Shown: in pieces, positions 41,994 to 51,527 of the stretch | Layout of the letters: every line of letters begins with the position of its first letter | Numbering within the stretch: position 1 is the stretch's first letter | Assembly (NCBI RefSeq): GCF_002900975.1 | Contig: NZ_PJON01000006.1 | Coordinates: 121,237 to 185,236 of the forward strand | Direction of reading: 5' to 3' | Origin: Tabrizicola aquatica | Lineage (GTDB): Bacteria > Pseudomonadota > Alphaproteobacteria > Rhodobacterales > Rhodobacteraceae | DNA: 64,000 nucleotides | Notes under the pieces: generated by a model | Told to the model about the DNA's origin: nothing | The model's input: the letters and a program-made list of their open reading frames with translations, nothing else | Databases searched by the model: none | Program-made: the position numbers and the translations under genes

Positions 41994-43004
41994 CTAGCGG
42001 CCGATCTGACCATGGCGCATCAGCCAGTCGGCGCTGGCCAGAAGGGCGGTCTTGGGGGTTGTGAACTCCATCCCCATGTCCTGCACCGCGCGGGTATTCG
42101 ACAGATGTTCCAGCCGCCCCAGTTTTGGCAGGATCGAGCGGATCTGCGGGTCGAACAGGGCCAGAAACCGCACCACCAGCCCCGGCGCTTCGCGTGTGGG
42201 GATGCGGCGGGTGGGGTAGGTGGCCTTTAGCGTTCGGCCCATGTCCACCATCGCCAGCGATCCGGCCGCAGCGATATAGCGTTTGCCTGCCGTTTCAGGG
42301 CGTTGCAGGGCGCGCAGGTGCATCTCGGCCACGTCGCGGACATCGACTGTGGGGAAGCCCAAATCCGGAACCATCGGGTCGCGGCCGCGCAGAAGGCGTT
42401 CAACGATGCCAAGGGAGGAGCCGTAGTGTTCGTCCAGTGGCGGCCCCAGGACGAAACCGGGGTTGATCGTGGTCAACTCCAGCCCTTGCGCCCGGGCCAG
42501 GTCCCAGGCGGTGCGCTCGGCCAGGGTCTTGGAGCGGGCATAGGGTGTGGTCGATGGCAGAGTAAGGTCGCACCAGTCGTTTTCGTCCTGCAGCGCGCCA
42601 TGCTTGCCGTCGTTCACCACCGCCACGATGGACGAGGTCAGGACCACACGCCGGATACCGGCCGCAGCAGCCGCTGCAAGGACGCGCTGTGTGCCCTGGA
42701 CCGCGGGGCGGATCAGCACCTGGGGGTCTTTCGGCTGGGCGATCGGGAAGGGCGAGGCGGTGTGGACCACGGCGTCCATGCCTGCCATCGCCTCGGCCCA
42801 GCCAGCATCGGCTTCCAGATCGGCCTGGACAAAGGACAGGCTGCCGGCCGCTTCGGTCAGGTGGGGGGTGACGGCGGCGCGCACCTCGTCAGCCCGGTCC
42901 AGACGGCGCAGCGTGCCGCGCACGTCGTAGCCCGCATTGAGCAGCTTTACCGCCACGTGTTTGGCGATAAAGCCGGAACATCCCGTCAAAAGCACGCGTT
43001 GCAT
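41994..43004 (-). CDS. NAD(P)-dependent epimerase/dihydroflavonol reductase-like SDR
   Basis: A 336-residue extended short-chain dehydrogenase: TGCSGFIAKHVAVKLL (cofactor-binding TGxxGxxA), VVHTASPFPIAQPKDP and the catalytic YARSKTLAE (YxxxK). The pattern is that of dihydroflavonol-4-reductase/cinnamoyl-CoA-reductase-like enzymes that in bacteria reduce aldehydes or ketones. Substrate unknown. It lies alone between mcd and the LuxR-type gene on the minus strand. Confidence 0.85.
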   Translation of the reverse strand: MQRVLLTGCSGFIAKHVAVKLLNAGYDVRGTLRRLDRADEVRAAVTPHLTEAAGSLSFVQADLEADAGWAEAMAGMDAVVHTASPFPIAQPKDPQVLIRPAVQGTQRVLAAAAAAGIRRVVLTSSIVAVVNDGKHGALQDENDWCDLTLPSTTPYARSKTLAERTAWDLARAQGLELTTINPGFVLGPPLDEHYGSSLGIVERLLRGRDPMVPDLGFPTVDVRDVAEMHLRALQRPETAGKRYIAAAGSLAMVDMGRTLKATYPTRRIPTREAPGLVVRFLALFDPQIRSILPKLGRLEHLSNTRAVQDMGMEFTTPKTALLASADWLMRHGQIGR

Positions 43005-43063
43005 CGGCCCCTCCGCCTATCTTGCCAGTGACAAGATAGGCTTCGCGGGCCGAAGTCAACCGG

Positions 43064-44728
43064 TCAGTCGAACAGGCGGCGCGCGATGACCTGGGCCTGG
43101 ATCTCGGCCGCGCCTTCGAAGATGTTAAGGATGCGGGCATCGCAGAGGACGCGGCTGATCCGGTATTCCAGCGCAAAACCGTTGCCGCCGTGGATTTGCA
43201 GCGCATTGTCGGCAGCCGCCCAGGCGACGCGGGCACCAAGGAGTTTGGCCATCCCCGCCTCAAGATCGCAACGCTTGTCGTGGTCCTTTTGCCAGGCGGA
43301 GAAGTAGGTCAGCTGGCGCGCAATCATGATCTCGACCGCCATCATCGCCAGCTTTCCGGCGACGCGGGGGAATTCGATCAGCGATTTGCCGAACTGCTTG
43401 CGATCCTCGGCATATTGCATCCCGGTCTCCAGCGCGGACTGCGCCACGCCGATGGCGCGGGCCGCGGTCTGGATGCGGGCGGATTCAAAGGTCTGCATCA
43501 GTTGCTTGAAGCCCTGGCCCTCGACCCCGCCCAGCAGGTTGTCGCCCTTAACCCGGAAATCGTCAAAGTTGACGGTGTATTCCTTCATGCCGCGATAGCC
43601 GAGGACCTCGATCTCGCCGCCCGACAGGCCGGGATCGACAAAAGGCGTCTCATCGGTGCCGGGGGTCTTTTCGGCCAGGAACATCGACAACCCGCGATAG
43701 TCGCTGGTCCCTTCGACCGACCGGGCCAGGACGGTCATCACATGGGTCCGCGCGGCATGGGTGATCCAGGTCTTGTTGCCGTTGATGACCCAGTCGTCAC
43801 CATCCTTCCGCGCGCGGGTGCGCAGGGAGCCAAGGTCGGATCCGGTGTTCGGTTCGGTAAAGACGGCGGTGGGCAGGATTTCCCCCGAGGCAAGGCCGGG
43901 CAGCCATTTCGCCTTTTGCTCTTCCGTCCCGCCGCACAGGATCAGTTCGGCCGCGATTTCGGTCCGGGTGCCCAGCGAGCCGACACCGATATACCCGCGC
44001 GACAGTTCCTCGCTGACCACGACCATCGACGCCTTGGACAGGCCAAAGCCGCCGTAAGCTTCGGGGATCGTCAGGCCGAACACGCCCATGCCGGCCAGTT
44101 CGTCGATCACCTCCATCGGGATCAACTCGTCCTTCAGGTGCCAGTCGTGGGCGACGGGGATCACCTTTTCATCGGCATAGCGGCGGAACTGGTCGCGGAT
44201 CATCTCCAGCTCTTCGTCCAGCCCGCTGGCGCCAAAGGTCGCGCGGCCCTGGTTGTCACGCATCAGGGCGACCAGCGCATCGCGAGCGGCCGGGGTATTC
44301 CCGTCGGCCATCAGGCGCTGGGCTTCGGGGCCGGGGGTCCAGGTCAGGTCAAGGTCGGAGAGGCGGGCAATCTCGCCCTGGCTCATCGGGATGCCGCCGG
44401 CGATCTGGTTCAGGTATTCGCCATAGCCGATCTGCAGGATCAGCGCCTCCATCGCGCCGAACTGGTCGGCGGTGGCCAGACGGTCCGCCCAGGCACCCAG
44501 TTGGCGCAGCGATTCGACATAGGTGGCCAGCCATGCAAGGGCATGGGCCTGGAACTGCCGCGCCTCAAGCGCCGGGGCGTTGATCTTGCCGGCGACGGTC
44601 ACATGGGCGCGCAACCCCTCACGCGCCTGGGCGAACAGCGCCTCGACCTCGGGCAGGGCGGCGGCGGTAAGGGCGCGAAGATCGGCAAGGATCGGGGTCT
44701 GGGTCATGGCCTGGCCATCATGCGGCAT
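43064..44728 (-). CDS. mcd: Methylsuccinyl-CoA dehydrogenase (acyl-CoA dehydrogenase family)
   Basis: A 554-residue flavoprotein. An N-terminal extension of about 170 residues precedes the acyl-CoA dehydrogenase fold (FGLTIPEAYGGFGLSKASM, AVFTEPNTGSDLGSL, DNALQIHGGNGF, RILNIFEGAAEIQAQ). The extension and length match Mcd of the ethylmalonyl-CoA pathway, which oxidises (2S)-methylsuccinyl-CoA to mesaconyl-CoA during acetate assimilation; other pathway genes are not in the window. Electrons would go to ETF (etfAB at 56-58 kb). ATG 44728 has GTGGAG upstream; ATG 44707 is possible. Confidence 0.88.
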   Translation of the reverse strand: MPHDGQAMTQTPILADLRALTAAALPEVEALFAQAREGLRAHVTVAGKINAPALEARQFQAHALAWLATYVESLRQLGAWADRLATADQFGAMEALILQIGYGEYLNQIAGGIPMSQGEIARLSDLDLTWTPGPEAQRLMADGNTPAARDALVALMRDNQGRATFGASGLDEELEMIRDQFRRYADEKVIPVAHDWHLKDELIPMEVIDELAGMGVFGLTIPEAYGGFGLSKASMVVVSEELSRGYIGVGSLGTRTEIAAELILCGGTEEQKAKWLPGLASGEILPTAVFTEPNTGSDLGSLRTRARKDGDDWVINGNKTWITHAARTHVMTVLARSVEGTSDYRGLSMFLAEKTPGTDETPFVDPGLSGGEIEVLGYRGMKEYTVNFDDFRVKGDNLLGGVEGQGFKQLMQTFESARIQTAARAIGVAQSALETGMQYAEDRKQFGKSLIEFPRVAGKLAMMAVEIMIARQLTYFSAWQKDHDKRCDLEAGMAKLLGARVAWAAADNALQIHGGNGFALEYRISRVLCDARILNIFEGAAEIQAQVIARRLFD

Positions 44729-44838
44729 CGGAACACTCCACGTCTATTCTGCACCTGCGAAGAGGTAGTGCCTTTGCATCCGCAGAGCAACAAGATTTCA
44801 ACCTGCGTCATGCGGGCGAATGAAAATGTCGCAGCCGA

Positions 44839-45354
44839 TCACGAGACTGCCCCGCAGGCCTGCACCAGATCGGGCAGGGTGGCAGCCGGGACGACCTGGA
44901 ATTCGACAGCGTAAAGCCGGGTTTCGCCATCCCACGCCTCGAACCGCCAAAGGCCGGGAATCAGTTCGTGGTCATGGTCAAAGCGGAAGAAGGCGATCGA
45001 ATCGCCAAAGGGGGAAAGGGTGGAGTCCCAGACCTCGGGGCTGGTGCTGCCGGGCGGGTAGACCCGCATCTCGCCGGAGCTGACGAAATGGTCCGGGTGC
45101 AGCCGCGCCTTTACGCCAAAGGCAAGGCCAATGGCGGCGGGGACGATCTGGCGGTCGGGCCAGTGAAAGTCGATCTCGCCCTCCGGCACATGCACCCAGC
45201 CGGAGCGGGTGCCGGGTGCGGGGCGGCTGTCCATCGCCTGCAAGGCGCAGAACACGCCGGGTTGCAGCTGCGCGACCCCGGGTCCCAGGACTGGCGCCGC
45301 CGGGTCGGCGAGGGCGGGGGTGGCAAGCAGGAGAGCTAACAGGATGTGTCGCAT
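44839..45354 (-). CDS. Hypothetical secreted protein, DUF3859-like
   Basis: A 171-residue protein with a signal peptide (MRHILLALLLATPALA) and a beta-rich mature part: GVFCALQAMDSRPAPGT, GEIDFHWPDRQIVPA, IAFFRFDHDHELIPGLWRFEAW and LYAVEFQVVPAATLP. The layout resembles DUF3859 proteins of Rhodobacterales; the match is from general pattern. Two Cys could form a disulfide. It is divergent from the TauE/SafE-type gene. Confidence 0.7.
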   Translation of the reverse strand: MRHILLALLLATPALADPAAPVLGPGVAQLQPGVFCALQAMDSRPAPGTRSGWVHVPEGEIDFHWPDRQIVPAAIGLAFGVKARLHPDHFVSSGEMRVYPPGSTSPEVWDSTLSPFGDSIAFFRFDHDHELIPGLWRFEAWDGETRLYAVEFQVVPAATLPDLVQACGAVS

Positions 45355-45421
45355 GGGTCACCCGAAAGGGGCCTTTCGCCCGCCGACAGACTGCGCCACA
45401 ACGGCGGGCAAAGGGCAAGTC

Positions 45422-46195
45422 ATGCTGGACCTCATCTCTGCCGGCCTTCCGCCGCATCTTCTGGTTGCCGCGCTGGCGATCACGCTTTTCGCAGGGTTCG
45501 TAAAGGGCGCGGTGGGCTTTGCCATGCCGATGATCCTGGTCTCGGGCTTTGCGGTGTTCCTGCCGCAAGACCTGGCGCTGGCCGGGCTGATCCTGCCGAC
45601 GCTGGTGACCAACATCAGCCAGGCTTTCCGCCAAGGCCCCGGCCCGATGTGGGAGACGGCGCGGAAGTACCGCCGTTTCCTGATTGCGACGGTGATCTGC
45701 ATCGTCCTGTCCGCGCCCTTCGCCGATGCGATCCCGCGCATGGTCTATCTTCTGATGCTGGGCCTGCCGATCACCGCCTTTGCCGCGCTGCAACTGATGG
45801 GGCGCAGCCTGGCGATCCGGCTGCACCACCGCGACCGGGCCGAGTGGGTGTTGGGCGTGATCGGTGGGCTATATGGCGGGGTGTCGGGGATCTGGGGGCC
45901 GCCCTTGCTGGTCTATCTGCTGTCCACCGGGGCCGAGAAGGTGCAGGCGATCCGCGCGCAGGGGGTGGTGTTCCTGATCGGGGCGGTTGTCCTGCTTCTG
46001 TCGCACCTGGGTACGGGGCTGGCCAATGCCGAAAGCCTCGGCTTTTCGGCCGCGCTGTGCGTGCCGGCGCTGGTCGGGCTTTATGCCGGCTATGCGGTGC
46101 AGGACCGGCTGGATCAAGCCCGGTTCCGCCGCTGGACGCAAGGCTTGCTGGTGCTGACCGGGCTGAACATGGTCAGGCAGGCCCTGTCCGGCTGA
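45422..46195 (+). CDS. TauE/SafE-type (TSUP) membrane permease
   Basis: A 257-residue inner membrane protein with about eight helices. The two-half TSUP pattern is seen: ITLFAGFVKGAVGFAMPMIL near residue 20 and VIGGLYGGVSGIWGPPLLVYL near residue 145. Family members move sulfite, sulfoacetate or other organic anions outwards; the substrate here is unknown. ATG 45422 follows AAAGGG. Its 3' end overlaps the convergent DUF2243 gene by 23 bases. Confidence 0.85.
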   Translation: MLDLISAGLPPHLLVAALAITLFAGFVKGAVGFAMPMILVSGFAVFLPQDLALAGLILPTLVTNISQAFRQGPGPMWETARKYRRFLIATVICIVLSAPFADAIPRMVYLLMLGLPITAFAALQLMGRSLAIRLHHRDRAEWVLGVIGGLYGGVSGIWGPPLLVYLLSTGAEKVQAIRAQGVVFLIGAVVLLLSHLGTGLANAESLGFSAALCVPALVGLYAGYAVQDRLDQARFRRWTQGLLVLTGLNMVRQALSG

Positions 46196-46658
46196 CCAGA
46201 TAGCCCAACACCAAGAGCAGCACGCCCGAGGCCAGGAACCCCAGGTCCCACCACAGCCATTGGTCGGGTGGCACGGTCTCGTTCACATGGTGCAGGCCAA
46301 GGATGTGGTGGTTCACCAGCCCCTCGACCAGGTTGAACAGGCCGAACCCGGCCAGCCCGCTGCCGATCAACGCGCGTGAGGACAGCCGTGCCCCACGCCG
46401 CACCGCGTGCCACAGCGCGATCAGTCCCGACAGGACCAGCACCCAGGTCGCGGCGTGGAACAGTCCGTCCAGCAGCGTGTTCGTCTGCAGGCCTGCAACC
46501 GTATCCACCGGCACCCCGGCGCTGGAGCCCATGTGGTGCCACTGCAGGATCTGGTGCAGGACGATCCCGTCCACGAACCCGCCCAGGCCAAGACCCAGAA
46601 GCAGTCCCGCCCCGAACGGCGGGCGGCGGGGCGGGGTGTGAGATGTCGTTTCGCGCAT
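46173..46658 (-). CDS. DUF2243 membrane protein
   Basis: A 161-residue protein with four helices and conserved His-rich motifs: GGFVDGIVLHQILQWHHM near residue 28 and LVEGLVNHHILGLHHV near residue 115. The paired His motifs suggest metal or heme contact, but the family function is unknown. A strong site, AAAGGAG, precedes the ATG. It overlaps the TSUP gene tail to tail. Confidence 0.85.
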   Translation of the reverse strand: MRETTSHTPPRRPPFGAGLLLGLGLGGFVDGIVLHQILQWHHMGSSAGVPVDTVAGLQTNTLLDGLFHAATWVLVLSGLIALWHAVRRGARLSSRALIGSGLAGFGLFNLVEGLVNHHILGLHHVNETVPPDQWLWWDLGFLASGVLLLVLGYLVSRTGPA

Positions 46659-46707
46659 GGCCGGCTCCTTTCAGGCAAGGAACCGGCCGGGACGCGGGTT
46701 GTTCCCG

Positions 46708-48318
46708 TCAGCCGATGGCGGCGGCTTTCACGTCGGCGTCGATATAGGGAACGTATTGGGCAAAGTTCTTCTGGAACATGCCCACCAGCTTTTGCGCCTG
46801 CGCGTCATAGGCCGCCGGGTCGGCCCAGGTGGCGCGCGGGTTCAGCAAAGCGTCATCGACGCCAGGAACCGCGACCGGAACTTCGAAGCCAAAGTTCTTG
46901 TCCTTGCGGAATTCCACCCCGTTCAGCGACCCGTCCAGCGCGGCCGCCAGCAGGGCGCGGGTCGCCTTGATCGGCATCCGGCGGCCGGTGCCATAGGCGC
47001 CGCCGGTCCAGCCGGTGTTCACCAGCCAGCAGGACGCGCCATGCTTGGCGATCTTGGCCTGCAGAAGCTTGCCGTAAACCTCGGGCCGGCGCGGCATGAA
47101 GGGGGCGCCGAAGCAGGTCGAGAAGGTCGGCTGCGGCTCGGTGATGCCACGCTCGGTTCCGGCAGCCTTGGAGGTGAAGCCGGACAGGAAGTGGTACATC
47201 GCCTGCGCCGAGGAAAGCCGCGCGATGGGCGGCAGCACGCCAAAGGCGTCGCAGGTCAGCATCACCACATGGCGCGGATGGCCGCCCAGGCCGGTGGCGC
47301 TGGCGTTCGAGATGGCCTCCAGCGGATAGGCGCAGCGGGTGTTCTCGGTCAGGCTGCGGTCCGCGAAATCCAGCACCAGGGTCTCGTCGTCGAACACCAT
47401 GTTCTCCACCACGGTGCCGAAGCGGTGGGTGGTGGCATAGATCTCGGGCTCGGCCTCGGGCGACAGGTCGATGGTCTTGGCGTAGCAGCCGCCTTCGAAG
47501 TTGAAGATGCCGCGGTCGGACCAGCCGTGTTCATCGTCGCCGATCAGCGTGCGGTCGGGAGAGGCGGAAAGCGTGGTCTTGCCGGTGCCCGAAAGCCCGA
47601 AGAACACCGCCGCATCGACCGGATTGCCAAGGGCGTGGTTGGCCGAGCAGTGCATGGCCATCACGCCCTTTTCGGGCAGAAGGTAGTTCAGGATGGTAAA
47701 GACCGACTTCTTGTTTTCCCCGGCATAGGCGGTGTTGCCGATCAGCACGGTCTTTTCGTCGAAGTTCAGCGCGATGACGGTTTCGGTCCGGCAGCCATGC
47801 CGCGCCGGGTCAGCCTTGAACGACGGCAGGTTGATGATCGTCCAGTCGGGGGCGAAGCTGTCCAGCTCTTCCCGCGCGGGGCGGCGGAGCAGGTGGCGGA
47901 TGAACAGGCCGTGCCAGGCCAGCTCGGTGACCACGCGCACGTCCATCCGGTGGATCGGATCGGCCCCGGCATACAGGTCCTGGACGAACAGCTCACGCCC
48001 CTTGGCGTGGTCCAGCATGTCGGCTTTCAGGCGGGCAAAACACTCGGGCGTCATCGCCGCGTTGTTCTCCCACCAGATCGTATTCTCGGTGGCCGGGGTG
48101 CGAACGACGAACTTGTCCTTCGGCGAGCGTCCGGTGAACTGCCCGGTGGTGCAGAGAAATGCGCCGCCCTGGCCCAGGCGACCCTCGCCCCGCTGCACCG
48201 CCGCCTCGACCAGCGCCGCCTCGACATAGTTGTAGTGGGCGACCGCCACACCGGAAAATCCCTGGTGCGAAAGGGTCTGGTCGGGGTTCACGCGTCCGCG
48301 GGTCGTTCCTTGGGTCAT
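46708..48318 (-). CDS. pckA: Phosphoenolpyruvate carboxykinase (ATP)
   Basis: Gluconeogenic enzyme converting oxaloacetate and ATP to PEP, CO2 and ADP. 536 residues with [15 protein letters not shown] near the N terminus, the ATP-binding [14 protein letters not shown] near residue 240, the metal site GDDEHGWSD and [14 protein letters not shown] 48318 has GGAG nine bases upstream and begins the conserved part; an in-frame ATG further up would add 26 unlikely residues. It is divergent from chvI, an arrangement common in Rhodobacterales and rhizobia. Confidence 0.97.
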   Translation of the reverse strand: MTQGTTRGRVNPDQTLSHQGFSGVAVAHYNYVEAALVEAAVQRGEGRLGQGGAFLCTTGQFTGRSPKDKFVVRTPATENTIWWENNAAMTPECFARLKADMLDHAKGRELFVQDLYAGADPIHRMDVRVVTELAWHGLFIRHLLRRPAREELDSFAPDWTIINLPSFKADPARHGCRTETVIALNFDEKTVLIGNTAYAGENKKSVFTILNYLLPEKGVMAMHCSANHALGNPVDAAVFFGLSGTGKTTLSASPDRTLIGDDEHGWSDRGIFNFEGGCYAKTIDLSPEAEPEIYATTHRFGTVVENMVFDDETLVLDFADRSLTENTRCAYPLEAISNASATGLGGHPRHVVMLTCDAFGVLPPIARLSSAQAMYHFLSGFTSKAAGTERGITEPQPTFSTCFGAPFMPRRPEVYGKLLQAKIAKHGASCWLVNTGWTGGAYGTGRRMPIKATRALLAAALDGSLNGVEFRKDKNFGFEVPVAVPGVDDALLNPRATWADPAAYDAQAQKLVGMFQKNFAQYVPYIDADVKAAAIG

Positions 48319-48675
48319 CCTGCAAGCTCCGAAAGGCCGCGGCATCGGCAGCGGCAGTTTCTTCCCATGGCATCCGGGCCTGAATGCCACGAACAAGCCC
48401 TAGAGGGGCCCGCCCGCACGGCCGCTATACCATGAGGGGTTCGGCGCAGAATAGCATGAAATTCAATGCGTTAGCGCTATCATTTTCAGGTTAGCGCCAC
48501 CATCCGCGTCCATCCGCCGACTGGGGGCGGGATTGCCCGGAATGTCGGCGAAATTGCCACCCTTCGCCCCAGTTCTGCCAAGCTGATTCGCTTTCCTGTT
48601 GATATTCCCGCGCGCCAGGCTGAAAATCCGGCAAAAATATTCATGCGCCAGTAGCAGTTACAGGGAGGATCGAAG
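48319..48675. promoter_or_regulatory. pckA/chvI divergent intergenic region with LacI-type half-palindromes
   Basis: This 357-base space holds no gene. GTTAGCGCTA (48470-48479) and GTTAGCGCCA (48490-48499) form a direct repeat with a 20-base period; TTAGCGCTA is a near-palindrome typical of LacI-family operators, such as those of regulators of central carbon metabolism in alphaproteobacteria. They are about 150 bases from pckA and 180 from chvI. TATAGC on the minus strand near 48425-48430 could be a pckA -10. AGGGAGG precedes chvI. Confidence 0.5.
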
Positions 48676-49377
48676 ATGTCCCGCATCGCCCTTGTGGACG
48701 ACGACAGGAACATTCTCACGTCGGTCGCGATGACCCTGGAAGCCGAAGGGTTCGAGGTCGAGACGTATAACGACGGCCAGTCCGCGCTTGAGGCGTTCAA
48801 CCGCCGCATGCCCGACATGGCGGTCCTGGACATCAAGATGCCGCGGATGGACGGGATGGATCTGCTGCAACGGATGCGGCAGAAAACGTCGATCCCGGTG
48901 ATCTTCCTGACCTCGAAGGACGATGAGATCGACGAGGTTCTGGGCCTGCGCATGGGGGCTGACGACTATGTCAAGAAGCCCTTCAGCCAGCGCCTTCTGG
49001 TCGAACGCATCCGCGCGCTTCTGCGGCGGCAAGAGGCGATCAACACGGGTGAGGCTGCGGCCACCGAAGAAACCCGGATGATGGAACGCGGCGCGCTGCG
49101 GATGGACCCGCTGCGCCATTCCGTCACCTGGAAAGGGCGCGAAGTGTCGCTGACCGTCACGGAATTCCTGCTGTTGCAGGCGCTGGCGCAACGGCCCGGC
49201 TTCGTGAAATCGCGCGACCAGCTGATGGACGTGGCCTATGACGACCAGGTCTATGTCGACGACCGCACCATCGACAGCCACATCAAGCGCCTGCGCAAGA
49301 AGATGCGGTCGGTGGACGATACCTTTTCGGCGATCGAGACGCTGTACGGCATCGGCTATCGCTACAATGAAGAGTGA
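48676..49377 (+). CDS. chvI: Response regulator ChvI
   Basis: OmpR-type regulator of the ChvG-ChvI envelope-stress/acid-response system. 233 residues: receiver domain with [12 protein letters not shown], phospho-Asp52 in [11 protein letters not shown], Thr/Ser in FLTSKDD and YVKKPF; winged-helix DNA-binding domain from about residue 135 ([38 protein letters not shown]). AGGGAGGA lies before its ATG. The kinase gene follows after 12 bases. Confidence 0.95.
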   Translation: MSRIALVDDDRNILTSVAMTLEAEGFEVETYNDGQSALEAFNRRMPDMAVLDIKMPRMDGMDLLQRMRQKTSIPVIFLTSKDDEIDEVLGLRMGADDYVKKPFSQRLLVERIRALLRRQEAINTGEAAATEETRMMERGALRMDPLRHSVTWKGREVSLTVTEFLLLQALAQRPGFVKSRDQLMDVAYDDQVYVDDRTIDSHIKRLRKKMRSVDDTFSAIETLYGIGYRYNEE

Positions 49378-49389
49378 CGCGGCCCGACC

Positions 49390-51087
49390 ATGACCTCGGC
49401 CCCCCGGATCGCCAGCACTGAGGACTTTCGCCCGAAACGGTCGGGCGATGTGCTGCTGGGCGAGGATTGGGTATCCCCCGACGCCACGGTAGAGCGGCTG
49501 AAGGAAGGCCGGGGCGGGCGCAGCATCGTCGCGCTGAACCGCTCGCCGCTGGCGCGCAAGATCATCGTCTTCAACCTGATGGCGCTGGTCATGCTGGTGG
49601 TCGGCGTTCTGTTCATGAACCCGTTCCGCGACAGCCTGGCGCTGCAGCGGCAGCAAGGCATGGCGCGGCAGGCGGAACTCATCGCCAAGATCTACGAGGG
49701 GCAGTTGCGTCCCGGCACCAACGGCTTTGATTTCCGCATGCCGCTGGAGGAGATCAATGTCGACCCGGTGGTCGAGGTTTTCGTCTTTGATCCGACCGGG
49801 CGGCTGCTGGCCTCGAAGGTGGGGCAGGGGACCGACACGCTGGTCACCGATCCTGCCCAATCCACGGTCCTGACCGATTTCCTGGAAGGCGTCTGGAACG
49901 CCGTTACCGTGGTCCTTCGCCAGGGTCGCGGCTTTCGCACCGAGACGATTGACGCGGCCGAAAAGGCGCTGGACGTGGCCGAAGGCGCGTTGCGGGGTGA
50001 CAGCCTTAGCCGCACCACTCGCGACAGCGAGGGTAGCCTGTTCTTCTCGGTCGCCACGCCGATCATTGTCGGCGGCGATGTGGTGGGGGCGGTGGCGCTG
50101 ACCTCGAACTCGGTCGAGATCGACCGTCTGGTCCGCTATGAGCGCGAGCAGATCCTGCAGGTCTTTCTGCTGGCGGTCGCGGTTTCGATCGGGCTTAGCC
50201 TGATGCTGGCCTCGACCATCTCGAACCCGCTGTCGGACCTTGCCGCCGCGGCCGAGCTTGGGCGCGACCGCGACACCCGTCGCGTGGCCCCCAGCCGGGT
50301 CCGCATCCCTGACCTCGCCGCCCGCCCGGACGAAATCGGCCGCCTCTCGGTTGCCATGCGGGGCATGGTGGCTGCCCTGTATGATCGGATCGACGCCAAC
50401 GAACAGTTCGCCGCCGATGTGGCGCACGAGATCAAGAACCCGCTGGCCAGCTTGCGCTCGGCCGTGGGCAGCCTGCGCTTTGTGAAAAAAGACGAACAGC
50501 GTGACAAGTTGCTGGATGTCGTCGAACACGACGTGCGCCGGCTGGACCGGCTGGTCAGCGACATCTCGAACGCCTCGCGCCTGGACAGCGAGCTGGTGAA
50601 AGAGGACGAGGAAGAGTTCAACCTTCTGAAAACCCTGTCCAACCTGTGCCAGTACCTGTCACAGCAAGCGGGCGAGAAGGGGGTCGATTTCATCATCGAC
50701 CTGCCCTCCGATCCCATCGCGATCCACGGGCTTGAGGCGCGACTGGCGCAGGTTTTTGTCAACCTGGTGACCAACGCGATTTCCTTCTGCGAGGAAGGCG
50801 ACGCCGTCCGCGTCTGGGCCCGCCGCCGTGAGAACCGCGTGCTGGTGGTGGTCGAGGATACCGGCCCCGGCATCCCCGAACAGGCGCTGACCAAGGTGTT
50901 CAAGCGGTTCTACTCCGAACGGCCGCAAGCTGATTTCGGCAAGCATTCGGGCCTTGGCCTGGCGATCTCGAAGCAGATCGTCGAGGCGCATGGCGGGGTG
51001 ATCTGGGCCGAGAACATCCGCCCCACCGCCGCCGACCCGACCTCGGACCCGCTGGGCGCGCGCTTTGTCGTCGGCCTGCCGGTGTGA
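49390..51087 (+). CDS. chvG: Sensor histidine kinase ChvG
   Basis: Partner kinase of ChvI. 565 residues: cytoplasmic N terminus, a first membrane helix (IIVFNLMALVMLVVGVLF, about residues 58-75), a periplasmic sensor region of about 190 residues, a second helix (VFLLAVAVSIGLSLMLAST), HAMP, HisKA with phospho-His in FAADVAHEIKNPLASL, and HATPase_c with N, G1 and G2 boxes (NLVTNAISF, VEDTGPGIP, HSGLGLAIS). Its stop overlaps the GTG start of the HPr kinase gene. Confidence 0.94.
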   Translation: MTSAPRIASTEDFRPKRSGDVLLGEDWVSPDATVERLKEGRGGRSIVALNRSPLARKIIVFNLMALVMLVVGVLFMNPFRDSLALQRQQGMARQAELIAKIYEGQLRPGTNGFDFRMPLEEINVDPVVEVFVFDPTGRLLASKVGQGTDTLVTDPAQSTVLTDFLEGVWNAVTVVLRQGRGFRTETIDAAEKALDVAEGALRGDSLSRTTRDSEGSLFFSVATPIIVGGDVVGAVALTSNSVEIDRLVRYEREQILQVFLLAVAVSIGLSLMLASTISNPLSDLAAAAELGRDRDTRRVAPSRVRIPDLAARPDEIGRLSVAMRGMVAALYDRIDANEQFAADVAHEIKNPLASLRSAVGSLRFVKKDEQRDKLLDVVEHDVRRLDRLVSDISNASRLDSELVKEDEEEFNLLKTLSNLCQYLSQQAGEKGVDFIIDLPSDPIAIHGLEARLAQVFVNLVTNAISFCEEGDAVRVWARRRENRVLVVVEDTGPGIPEQALTKVFKRFYSERPQADFGKHSGLGLAISKQIVEAHGGVIWAENIRPTAADPTSDPLGARFVVGLPV

Positions 51088-51509
51088 CAGGCCCTGCACA
51101 GATCTTCCATGCCTCTTGCGTCGCGGTTGAAGGGCGGGGGCTGCTGATCCTTGGCCCCTCGGGTGCGGGCAAGTCGGCGCTGGCGTTGCGGCTGATCGCG
51201 CTGGGTGCCCGACTGGTGGCCGATGACCGCACCGAAATCACGGCCGAGACCGGCCGCCTGACCGGCCGCTGCCCTGCCGGCATCAGGGGTCTGATCGAGG
51301 CGCGAGGCCTTGGCCTCTTGCGCGCGCCGACCCAGGACGAGGTGGACATCGCCCTGGTCGCCGACCTTGCCCAGGTCGAGGATCAGCGCCTGCCGCCACG
51401 GCGCCGGATCACGATCCTGGGATGCGAAACCGACCTTGTGCTGTCGCTGCCGAATGACCATTTTCCCGCTGCGCTGATGCTTTATCTTCGCCATGGACGG
51501 CAGGACTGA
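51084..51509 (+). CDS. hprK: HPr kinase/phosphorylase, short alphaproteobacterial form
   Basis: 141 residues, corresponding only to the C-terminal catalytic domain of HprK; the N-terminal domain is missing, as is usual in alphaproteobacteria. The P-loop GPSGAGKS is at residues 24-31 and LVADDRTEI holds the conserved Asp pair. It should phosphorylate HPr on Ser46, and HPr is encoded three genes on. GTG 51084 overlaps the chvG stop. The chain chvI-chvG-hprK-rapZ-EIIA-HPr suggests linkage of envelope sensing and the nitrogen-type PTS. Confidence 0.9.
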   Translation: MTGPAQIFHASCVAVEGRGLLILGPSGAGKSALALRLIALGARLVADDRTEITAETGRLTGRCPAGIRGLIEARGLGLLRAPTQDEVDIALVADLAQVEDQRLPPRRRITILGCETDLVLSLPNDHFPAALMLYLRHGRQD

Positions 51510-51527
51510 CCCTGCCCAGGACCAAGG

